Assembly: GCF_014645135.1 (NCBI RefSeq)
Contig: NZ_BMLH01000008.1
Location: forward strand, 116,870 to 180,869
From: Rheinheimera tangshanensis
Lineage (GTDB): Bacteria > Pseudomonadota > Gammaproteobacteria > Enterobacterales > Alteromonadaceae
Direction: 5' to 3'
Length of the DNA stretch: 64,000 nt
Shown here: piece after piece, positions 1 to 4,369 of the stretch
Layout of the letters: every line of letters begins with the position of its first letter
Numbering within the stretch: the stretch's first letter is position 1
Notes under the pieces: model-generated
What the model was told of the DNA's origin: nothing
Database searches by the model: none
Seen by the model: the letters and a program-made list of their open reading frames with translations, nothing else
Translations under genes and position numbers: made by a program

Positions 1-616
1 GTAACATCATCAAACCAAAACCCAGCGCAAGAACAGTCAATAATGGTTGGTCCATACTGATTAATACGTCATCAACAACCAGTTGCATATAGTAAGGAGA
101 CGCCAGCAAAAACAATTGCAACATCAATGACAGCGCGAAAATCTTCAACAACGAGGGGACCAGACCTTCAACCCGACTCCAAAAAGCGGTTAAGCCAAGT
201 TTGACCCTTTCATCAACTTTTTTAAATTCCTGAGTAGGTTTCATCTCCAACGCAACACCGCTGAATGAGGTGGAAACCTCGTCCATAGCAACCTTTCTTT
301 CACCGGCACCTGGGTCAAGAATCACAATATGTTTGGCTGATACCTTCTTCAGCACCACGAAGTGGTTCATATTCCAATGTAAAATGCAGGGGAGCTGTAA
401 CTGGCTTAAGTGCTCTAAGTCAAGGCGGAGCGCACGCCCAGCCAAACCCAATTGATCACCCAACTGCATTAAATGTTGCAGATTGGCTCCTTTAAGTGAC
501 ACCGCGTATCTGTTTCGCAGAGTACTTAAATCCAGCTGATGGCCATGATGATTCGCAATCATCGCCACACAGGCCAAACCACATTCAGCGGCTTCAGATT
601 GATAAATAAGTTGCAC
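1..616 (-). CDS. C39-peptidase bacteriocin-type ABC exporter, N-terminal part (cut by window edge)
   Basis: About 205 codons are visible and the reading frame runs off base 1. The N-terminal peptidase C39 domain shows QSEAAECGLAC with the catalytic Cys at residue 12 and the oxyanion Gln at 6, His at about 85 (NMNHFVVL) and Asp at about 101 (DPGAG). The first transmembrane helices follow (SPYYMQLVVDDVL). Known members of this family (RaxB/CvaB/LagD-like) remove double-glycine leaders and export the core peptide with ATP hydrolysis by a C-terminal ABC domain, which here lies outside the window. No ATG is available before residue 19. The GTG at 616 has a GAGGG ribosome site 7 bases upstream and gives the family's usual N-terminus. 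It has its own lux-box-like promoter and follows the peptide genes it presumably processes. Confidence 0.93.
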   Translation of the reverse strand, partial: MQLIYQSEAAECGLACVAMIANHHGHQLDLSTLRNRYAVSLKGANLQHLMQLGDQLGLAGRALRLDLEHLSQLQLPCILHWNMNHFVVLKKVSAKHIVILDPGAGERKVAMDEVSTSFSGVALEMKPTQEFKKVDERVKLGLTAFWSRVEGLVPSLLKIFALSLMLQLFLLASPYYMQLVVDDVLISMDQPLLTVLALGFGLMML

Positions 617-678
617 CTGATATCCCTCAAAGTTACTTCTGGCAGCCAAGGCGTCCCCAGAACATCAAACCTAGTGAG

Positions 679-726
679 ATTGTGATAGAAAACCGCAGGC
701 TACATAAGCTGGTATATCTGACAGGC
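679..726 (-). promoter_or_regulatory. lux-box-like site 1 and -10 upstream of the C39 exporter
   Basis: The minus strand reads GCCTG-N10-CAGCT at 726-707, then 22 bases, then CACAAT at 684-679 as a weak -10. The layout matches the three other copies in this cluster. It lies directly after the terminator of the upstream peptide unit, so the exporter probably has its own LuxR-type promoter. The box is seen in the sequence; its use by the LuxR protein is inferred. Confidence 0.6.
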
Positions 727-730
727 AAAG

Positions 731-753
731 AAAAACCGCAGCGAAGCTGCGGT
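731..753 (-). terminator. intrinsic terminator after the five-peptide unit
   Basis: An 8-bp perfect stem ACCGCAGC/GCTGCGGT with a 3-base loop is followed on the minus strand by a run of five T. It ends the peptide unit 1419-763 and separates it from the exporter promoter. Confidence 0.85.
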
Positions 754-762
754 CTTGAGAAC

Positions 763-885
763 TTAAGGATATAAATATCCACCGTTGTAATACTCCAGCC
801 ACTCCTGATAATCCATTCCAGGGGTGTAGGCCAGAAAAGCCCCACCAAACACATGGGTCAATTGACTTTTATTCAGCTCTTTCAT
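763..885 (-). CDS. double-glycine leader peptide P1 (40 aa)
   Basis: The predicted leader is MKELNKSQLTHVFGG, 15 residues with Leu -12, Leu -7, Val -4 and Gly-Gly at -2/-1, which is the substrate signature for C39 exporters. The 25-residue core is rich in aromatic residues (five Tyr, one Trp, one Phe), acidic, and ends GGYLYP. The ATG starts 12 bases after the P2 stop with a GGCGG ribosome site. It is the last gene of a five-peptide unit and sits just before a terminator. The core resembles no bacteriocin I know. It could be a bacteriocin component or a signalling peptide. Confidence 0.8.
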   Translation of the reverse strand: MKELNKSQLTHVFGGAFLAYTPGMDYQEWLEYYNGGYLYP

Positions 886-897
886 TGTGTACCGCCA

Positions 898-1014
898 TTA
901 AAGAGCTAATTTCACGACTATTTTAATTGGATTAGGGATACATCCTTCACCATTTTCGCCTTCCCACACACCTGCAGCAACAAGAGTGCAATCAGCTATC
1001 TGCATTATTTTCAT
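898..1014 (-). CDS. leader peptide P2, AG-type (38 aa)
   Basis: The leader MKIMQIADCTLVAAG is 15 residues and ends Ala-Gly, with Met -12, Cys -7 and Val -4, fitting the pattern of its neighbours. The 23-residue core holds one Cys (NGEGCIPNP) and a hydrophobic tail KIVVKLAL. GGAG lies 8 bases before the ATG. A second in-frame ATG at codon 4 would give only a 12-residue leader and is less likely. The shared leader length and operon position support this as a real gene despite its size and atypical cleavage motif. Confidence 0.65.
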   Translation of the reverse strand: MKIMQIADCTLVAAGVWEGENGEGCIPNPIKIVVKLAL

Positions 1015-1050
1015 TTTATAATCTCCATTAGGATTAAGATATCCAGACTA

Positions 1051-1155
1051 TTAGGGATTTAAATAATCTAACCAATCTTCCAGAACATCCCGGATATGAT
1101 CGGCAATTGAGCCACCATTCACAGCATTGCATTCAGAACTATTCAACGTTTTCAC
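1051..1155 (-). CDS. double-glycine leader peptide P3 (34 aa)
   Basis: I chose the GTG at 1155 because AGGAGG lies 5 bases upstream and this gives a 15-residue leader (KTLNSSECNAVNGG after the initiator). The in-frame ATG at 1158 is only 2 bases from that ribosome site. The leader has Leu -12, Cys -7, Val -4 and Gly-Gly. The core SIADHIRDVLEDWLDYLNP is 19 residues, strongly acidic and likely an amphipathic helix. It starts S-I-x-D like P5 and ends in Pro. Confidence 0.75.
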   Translation of the reverse strand: MKTLNSSECNAVNGGSIADHIRDVLEDWLDYLNP

Positions 1156-1165
1156 CATACCCTCC

Positions 1166-1276
1166 TCAATTTAAAAGATTTCTGATGATATCAATGAGCC
1201 TTAACTCACTGTCGTGAGGTGTAAAAGTAGTACCGGCTGATATCTTATTACATGATTCAGGATCTAAAATTAACAT
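1166..1276 (-). CDS. leader peptide P4, AG-type (36 aa)
   Basis: The leader MLILDPESCNKISAG is 15 residues with Leu -12, Cys -7, Ile -4 and Ala-Gly at the cleavage position. The 21-residue core begins TTFTPHD and ends in an amphipathic stretch LRLIDIIRNLLN. GGAG lies 5 bases before the ATG. The stop codon is 10 bases before the P3 start, so P5-P4-P3-P2-P1 read as one tightly packed unit. No known relative is recognised. Confidence 0.68.
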   Translation of the reverse strand: MLILDPESCNKISAGTTFTPHDSELRLIDIIRNLLN

Positions 1277-1302
1277 AAAAACTCCAGGTTAAACTTGCTA
1301 AC

Positions 1303-1419
1303 TCAAGGTTCCAAAATCATGTCAATGATTCGTTGTATAGAATCCAGAGTCGCATATACTGCATCTTTTATAGACCCACCGGATACCATCTCTATGTCGT
1401 TCGATTTAATTTCTTTCAT
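1303..1419 (-). CDS. double-glycine leader peptide P5 (38 aa)
   Basis: The leader MKEIKSNDIEMVSGG is 15 residues with Ile -12, Ile -7, Val -4 and Gly-Gly. Two ATGs are available; the second (1419) has AAGGAG 9 bases upstream and gives the common leader length, so it is preferred. The 23-residue core starts SIKDAVYATLDS and ends MILEP, with hydrophobic residues spaced as in an amphipathic helix. It is the first gene of the five-peptide unit and lies about 100 bases downstream of a lux-box-like promoter. Confidence 0.8.
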   Translation of the reverse strand: MKEIKSNDIEMVSGGSIKDAVYATLDSIQRIIDMILEP

Positions 1420-1734
1420 AACCATCAACTCCTTATCGAGTTTAAAATTGATTAAATGTCATTAAAAATAACCTCGCCCACATCTATTTGAACCAACAAT
1501 CCATAGATGACAAATAAATAATATATCCAACATCAAAAAAAACAAAGCTGATAAATGTTACAGGTAATCTCTATATTCTATTAAAAACATCTGCCGCATA
1601 AAAAATAAGCCCAATCTGAAATAGAATAAATATTGATTTCATGGCATGAATTATACGTGAGTGTCAAAAAGATAAAATGTATTGCAAAGATAACCAGATG
1701 CCTGGATGTTGTGGAAAAACAGAGATTGATTAGT
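1420..1734. other. AT-rich intergenic region with promoter of the P5-P1 unit
   Basis: This gap holds the lux-box-like promoter listed separately and the 5' leader of the five-peptide unit. A 23-codon frame starting MKSIFILF on the minus strand near 1641 lacks a clear ribosome site and was not called. CCAG-ATGC-CTGG at about 1694-1705 is a short palindrome of unknown meaning. I see no other gene. Confidence 0.5.
1518..1565 (-). promoter_or_regulatory. lux-box-like site 2 and -10 upstream of P5-P1
   Basis: The minus strand reads ACCTG-TAACATTTAT-CAGCT at 1565-1546, then 22 bases, then TATTAT at 1523-1518. This is the best -10 of the four copies. The box begins ACCTGTA like the classic lux box, and the 20-bp span is the classic length. 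It sits upstream of the five-peptide unit. The LuxR-family gene at 3389-4036 is the natural candidate activator (inferred). Confidence 0.68.
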
Positions 1735-1768
1735 AAAAGGTGTAGCCACCAAAATGACTACACCTTTT
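1735..1768. terminator. bidirectional terminator after P7-P6
   Basis: An 11-bp perfect stem AAAAGGTGTAG/CTACACCTTTT encloses a 12-base loop. It lies 3 bases beyond the P6 stop and can act in either direction because the stem itself ends in A/T runs. Confidence 0.85.
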
Positions 1769-1771
1769 TTA

Positions 1772-1903
1772 TTAGCAATGGATCCAATGTGCTAACGCAT
1801 TACCGATCGACTTGCCAGTTTCATATAAAACATCGACAACTTCACCTAAACCCAGTACACCGCCATTCACATCTTCAATTTGTACAATAGTTAACTCTTT
1901 CAT
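1772..1903 (-). CDS. double-glycine leader peptide P6 (43 aa)
   Basis: The leader MKELTIVQIEDVNGG is a textbook 15-residue double-glycine leader (Leu -12, Ile -7, Val -4). The 28-residue core starts VLGLGEVVDVLYETGKS and ends with a single Cys (HWIHC), which could allow dimers. GAGGTG precedes the ATG by 5 bases. It is downstream of P7 in the same unit (69-base gap) and directly before a strong terminator. A class II bacteriocin-like role is possible but unproven. Confidence 0.85.
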   Translation of the reverse strand: MKELTIVQIEDVNGGVLGLGEVVDVLYETGKSIGNALAHWIHC

Positions 1904-1971
1904 TTTTCACCTCGATTAATTTATTTTTCTATAAGTTTGTTTTAATTATTAAATAATTACTTATAAAATTA

Positions 1972-2109
1972 TTAGTGCTGGCTGATATGATCTAGATAGC
2001 CAGAAACAATGCCAGCCAAAACTATTGCACCAGCTACTGCAGCAGCTGCCGCAAAAGGACCAATCCCACCATTTACATCTTGTACTTGTTGAAAAGTAAG
2101 TTCGTTCAT
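1972..2109 (-). CDS. double-glycine leader peptide P7, Ala/Gly-rich core (45 aa)
   Basis: The leader MNELTFQQVQDVNGG is nearly identical in pattern to P6 (Leu -12, Val -7, Val -4). The 30-residue core opens IGPFAAAAAVAGAIVLAG, a small-residue hydrophobic helix of the kind seen in pore-forming two-peptide bacteriocins, then a polar tail ending SQH. GGAG lies 8 bases before the ATG. It heads the P7-P6 unit. Its 5' leader contains the hairpin shared with P8, and its promoter carries a lux-box-like site. Confidence 0.88.
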   Translation of the reverse strand: MNELTFQQVQDVNGGIGPFAAAAAVAGAIVLAGIVSGYLDHISQH

Positions 2110-2137
2110 TTTATTTCTCCATTAAGTTGATTGTTTA

Positions 2138-2160
2138 TCGGAGCCAGCAAGCTGCCGATG
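2138..2160 (-). promoter_or_regulatory. conserved 5'-leader hairpin, copy A (P7-P6 transcript)
   Basis: The minus strand forms ATCGG / CCGAT with an inner CAGC-TT-GCTG stem. It lies a few bases after the -10, hence at or near the 5' end of the transcript. The core AGCTTGCTGGCTCCG is identical in the P8-P9 leader. A role in mRNA stability or control is inferred. Confidence 0.5.
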
Positions 2161-2165
2161 AAAAA

Positions 2166-2213
2166 AATGTAGCTTGTTATTTGAATATAAAAAAGCTGGT
2201 AGTTATGACAGGT
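2166..2213 (-). promoter_or_regulatory. lux-box-like site 3 and -10 upstream of P7-P6
   Basis: The minus strand reads ACCTG-TCATAACTAC-CAGCT at 2213-2194, then 22 bases, then TACATT at 2171-2166. Box, spacing and -10 match site 4 exactly in layout. This fits an activator bound just upstream of RNA polymerase, as known for LuxR-type class II promoters. Confidence 0.68.
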
Positions 2214-2551
2214 TTTGAATGATGACTTGGAGGAAAATAGAAAATTAATGGAAATATAGAACGGAATGAATCAGTATTTTTATATAGGTAGTAACGCGAC
2301 CGGGGTTAGAAAAATATTAGCCTTGCGGAAGATCATGAATAGTAGCGTTTATATTGACGACACAACCATGAACCTCATCAGCCACCTAAAGTTTGATGTG
2401 AAAAAATCAATTGAAAAGCAGATGCCCAGTGACTGGTGAAATGTTTAAAGAAATGCGGCTCACCGGATTGGGCAATACTGAAACTGCAGACATTTGAATG
2501 TACTGGAATTGATGGCTATGAAACTGGTTAGCTCAGTCATGAAGCTATACA
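2214..2551. other. gene-poor spacer, possible gene relic
   Basis: No intact gene is seen. On the plus strand, a frame from 2335 encodes MNSSVYIDDTTMNLISHLK and stops after about 34 codons. Another short frame near 2441 (MFKEMRLTGLGNTETADI) follows in a different phase. These might be decayed pieces of a response-regulator-like gene, but similarity is too weak to name it. Confidence 0.3.
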
Positions 2552-2608
2552 TCACTGCCTGCGCTATGACTGCAGCAGGCAGTGAAACAAAGGGATTGGA
2601 CACCCTTT
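2552..2608. terminator. two hairpins after the P8-P9 unit
   Basis: A perfect 11-bp inverted repeat TCACTGCCTGC/GCAGGCAGTGA (2552-2562 and 2575-2585) sits beside a smaller AAAGGG/CCCTTT stem (2589-2608). They lie just beyond the P9 stop at 2616. T-runs are weak on the minus strand, so this may stabilise the 3' end more than terminate. Confidence 0.5.
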
Positions 2609-2615
2609 TTTAAAT

Positions 2616-2738
2616 TTACAGGTTGTGGATAAACTCTTTCCCGCCACCAAACTCATACCACAAAGCGACACCAACAGGGATCATCCATAATGCAGCACCG
2701 TTTACAGCATTTAAATCTTCAACTGATAATGTAGTCAT
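2616..2738 (-). CDS. leader peptide P9, GA-type (40 aa)
   Basis: The leader MTTLSVEDLNAVNGA is 15 residues with Leu -12, Leu -7, Val -4 and Gly-Ala at the cleavage site, an accepted variant for C39 exporters. The second of two nearby ATGs (2738) is chosen: AAGGAG is 7 bases upstream and the leader length then matches the other eight. The 25-residue core starts ALWMIPVGVALWYEFGGG and is markedly hydrophobic with two Trp. It follows P8 by 11 bases. Confidence 0.8.
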   Translation of the reverse strand: MTTLSVEDLNAVNGAALWMIPVGVALWYEFGGGKEFIHNL

Positions 2739-2749
2739 GCTCATTCTCC

Positions 2750-2869
2750 TTATTTAAAAGCGTTATAAAGTTCGAGAGCAATAGCTACAAGAGCATCGCC
2801 TAAGCTAGGAAGTGGAACTTCAACTCCACCATGAACACTTTCCAGGTTTTCGTTATCTAAAATATGCAT
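2750..2869 (-). CDS. double-glycine leader peptide P8 (39 aa)
   Basis: The leader MHILDNENLESVHGG is 15 residues (Leu -12, Leu -7, Val -4, Gly-Gly). The 24-residue core starts VEVPLPSLGDALVAIALEL and is acidic and amphipathic. GGAG lies 7 bases before the ATG. It heads the P8-P9 unit, whose 5' leader and promoter are homologous to those of P7-P6 over about 90 bases. No family beyond the leader class is recognised. Confidence 0.86.
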   Translation of the reverse strand: MHILDNENLESVHGGVEVPLPSLGDALVAIALELYNAFK

Positions 2870-2897
2870 TTTAATCTCCATTAATTTTTACGGTTTA

Positions 2898-2920
2898 CCG
2901 GAGCCAGCAAGCTACCCGAT
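2898..2920 (-). promoter_or_regulatory. conserved 5'-leader hairpin, copy B (P8-P9 transcript)
   Basis: The minus strand reads ATCGGG, TAGC, TTGCTG, GCT, CCGGT. Compared with copy A the outer stem changes an A-T pair to a G-T pair and so still pairs, while AGCTTGCTGGCTCCG is unchanged. Confidence 0.5.
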
Positions 2921-2926
2921 AACTTA

Positions 2927-2974
2927 AATGTACAGAGACATGATTCATGATGAAAGCTGTTAATTCTGGCAGGT
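2927..2974 (-). promoter_or_regulatory. lux-box-like site 4 and -10 upstream of P8-P9
   Basis: The minus strand reads ACCTG-CCAGAATTAA-CAGCT at 2974-2955, then 22 bases, then TACATT at 2932-2927. This is the copy nearest the LuxR-family gene. Confidence 0.68.
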
Positions 2975-3131
2975 AGTCTTTGTGAAAAAAAGCTAGAAGC
3001 AGGGCGGTAAAGGTTTAAAAAGGGCCTGTCAAAGCGCTCCTCAATTCATTCTGCAGGTGGTTTTAAATTTTGGGGAATGAGCACTCCGTTTTCATTTCAT
3101 CAGCCTCCCCAAAAATCAGTATAAACAATGC
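2975..3131. other. intergenic region with a spaced inverted repeat
   Basis: No gene is seen. TTTTGGGGA (3068-3076) and TCCCCAAAA (3106-3114) are perfect inverted 9-mers 29 bases apart. They could be a protein-binding site or an mRNA stem. Confidence 0.4.
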
Positions 3132-3172
3132 AGCAGAAAACCCGGCTGAGGCGCTCAGGCGGATTTTCTGCT
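3132..3172. terminator. long hairpin terminator after the 53-aa gene
   Basis: A stem of about 18 bp pairs AGCAGAAAA and TTTTCTGCT outside and GCTGAG/CTCAGG inside, with few mismatches. The outer A/T block gives a U-rich 3' arm on both strands. It lies 10 bases beyond the stop at 3182. Confidence 0.8.
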
Positions 3173-3181
3173 TTATCAGCA

Positions 3182-3343
3182 TTAAGCGGAGTCTTGCGAT
3201 GTCTGTTTATAGTATTCCTGTGGAGGTTGCTGAAGCTGCATGTAGCTAACTGTCGTGTTTTCTACTTCACTGACAAGCATATACAAAGCAGACGCCTCTA
3301 TATTGTTTACAGAGTGTGTAATCCCTGTTTGACTTATGTTCAT
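3182..3343 (-). CDS. small protein of unknown function (53 aa)
   Basis: It starts MNISQTGITHSVNNIEAS. The ATG at 3343 has GGAG 6 bases upstream; an earlier ATG at 3349 abuts the ribosome site. There is no Gly-Gly leader, signal peptide or membrane segment, and the C-terminal half is rich in Gln, Tyr and Pro. The N-terminus faintly recalls small YjfB-like motility proteins, but that is only an impression. It lies between the LuxR gene and the peptide units and is followed by a strong terminator. Confidence 0.55.
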   Translation of the reverse strand: MNISQTGITHSVNNIEASALYMLVSEVENTTVSYMQLQQPPQEYYKQTSQDSA

Positions 3344-3368
3344 ATTCATCTCCACTAACTTAGTAAAG

Positions 3369-3385
3369 AGACAGTGATTCTGTCT
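3369..3385. terminator. small hairpin after the luxR-type gene
   Basis: AGACAG-TGATT-CTGTCT is a perfect 6-bp stem directly after the LuxR-gene stop (3389). No strong T-run follows on the minus strand, so it may be a weak terminator or a processing site before the 53-aa gene. Confidence 0.4.
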
Positions 3386-3388
3386 TGG

Positions 3389-4036
3389 TTAAACATAAAT
3401 GTGACCGCCAGCTACGCATTTACTTATCGCCTGCTGTCGATTACAGCTATTTGTTTTTCGAATACAGTTACCCAGATGAAAGTTAACTGTGCGTTCCGAA
3501 ATCGACAGAATTTGACTAATCTCCCATGACGTTTTGCCTTTCGCTGCCCAAACAAGGCAAGCATGCTCACGGCAAGTCAGCATAAAGTGTTCAGTCTGCT
3601 CACTGACTCTCATGAAACGATGTATGGCTTCATACAAATAATTTGCCACAATAGACCAATACCAGGCGATTTGTTGTGCCATAGTGGCCTGCTCAGGCTG
3701 TAAGCCAATGATTAACGCAGCAGCCTCCAATCCATTCCCCCGGAGGGGAACTACCAGCGCATCGGAAACTAAGTCAAGAGCAGGCTCTAACTCCGAACTT
3801 AATGCTGGAGTAAACCGCTTCAGACAAATTTGTCTGAGTGCAGTTTGACTGGCTACAGCCTTAAAGTCGTCTGTCTGACTGGCAGCAACAATATCTCGTT
3901 TATCGTCAGCATGCCAAAGGACCAAGCCACAAAACTTATATTTATATTGCATTTGCATGGTATTAAAAAAATCTGCAAGCTCGTCAAAAGATGTCATAGC
4001 CTGCAGTTTTTTCACCATAGGTTCCAGTTGACTCAT
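3389..4036 (-). CDS. LuxR-family quorum-sensing-type transcriptional regulator (215 aa)
   Basis: The C-terminal 60 residues form a LuxR HTH of the acyl-homoserine-lactone group, with WAAKGKTSWEI and the recognition helix SERTVNFHLGN, followed by NRQQAISKCV. The N-terminal part keeps the end of an autoinducer-binding fold (ALVVPLRGNG). It is short (about 150 residues before the HTH) and I cannot find the conserved Trp/Tyr/Asp-Pro ligand residues of LuxR/TraR. It may be a LuxR solo with another ligand or none. AGAGG lies 5 bases before the ATG. It follows the secreted 66-aa gene by 24 bases. Its likely targets are the four lux-box-like sites in this cluster (inferred). No luxI gene is in the window. 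Confidence 0.9.
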   Translation of the reverse strand: MSQLEPMVKKLQAMTSFDELADFFNTMQMQYKYKFCGLVLWHADDKRDIVAASQTDDFKAVASQTALRQICLKRFTPALSSELEPALDLVSDALVVPLRGNGLEAAALIIGLQPEQATMAQQIAWYWSIVANYLYEAIHRFMRVSEQTEHFMLTCREHACLVWAAKGKTSWEISQILSISERTVNFHLGNCIRKTNSCNRQQAISKCVAGGHIYV

Positions 4037-4060
4037 AACAACCTCTTTTACAACAAGTAG

Positions 4061-4261
4061 TTAATCTTGTTTTGCTGTCACGCCACTTGCCTCAGCATAA
4101 TCGTGTGGTGGTGGTGGTGCACAATTTTGCAGGAACCAAATACATTGCATTGGCTTTGCCTTTTTCAGGTCATCATCTTTTGTCTCACTGGCTACCGCAC
4201 CGCCCGCTATGAACAAAGCCAGTAATAAGGTGAAAAGTATTTGAACATATGTTTTTGTCAT
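4061..4261 (-). CDS. small secreted peptide with Cys pair (66 aa)
   Basis: A Sec signal peptide is clear: Lys at residue 3, a hydrophobic core ILFTLLLALFIAGG, and a likely cut after AVAS or AVA near residue 24. The mature part of about 41 residues starts with an acidic/lysine stretch (ETKDDDLKKAK). It then has MQCIWFLQNC, two Cys six residues apart that could form a small loop, then four Pro. AGGAG precedes the ATG by 8 bases. It is co-oriented with and 24 bases upstream of the LuxR gene, so a pheromone or modulator role is plausible but unproven. Confidence 0.75.
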   Translation of the reverse strand: MTKTYVQILFTLLLALFIAGGAVASETKDDDLKKAKPMQCIWFLQNCAPPPPHDYAEASGVTAKQD

Positions 4262-4369
4262 TTTGTAGCTCCTAGTGTTGGTGTTGAATTTCAGAACAGT
4301 TTCAGACTATCCATGCATTCATCCCATCACAATAACCGAGGAGTTACCTTCAAGTGACTTTACTGACAC

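Noticed and set aside
633..854. A 73-codon minus-strand frame overlapping P1, the terminator and lux-box site 1
   Set aside because: It runs through a terminator and promoter, has no ribosome site, and the P1 frame has a clear leader signature.
1633..1890. An 85-codon plus-strand frame opposite P6
   Set aside because: No ribosome site, crosses the bidirectional terminator, and P6 on the other strand is strongly supported.
3128..3358. A 76-codon plus-strand frame opposite the 53-aa gene
   Set aside because: Its start lies in a terminator hairpin, and its composition looks like antisense translation.
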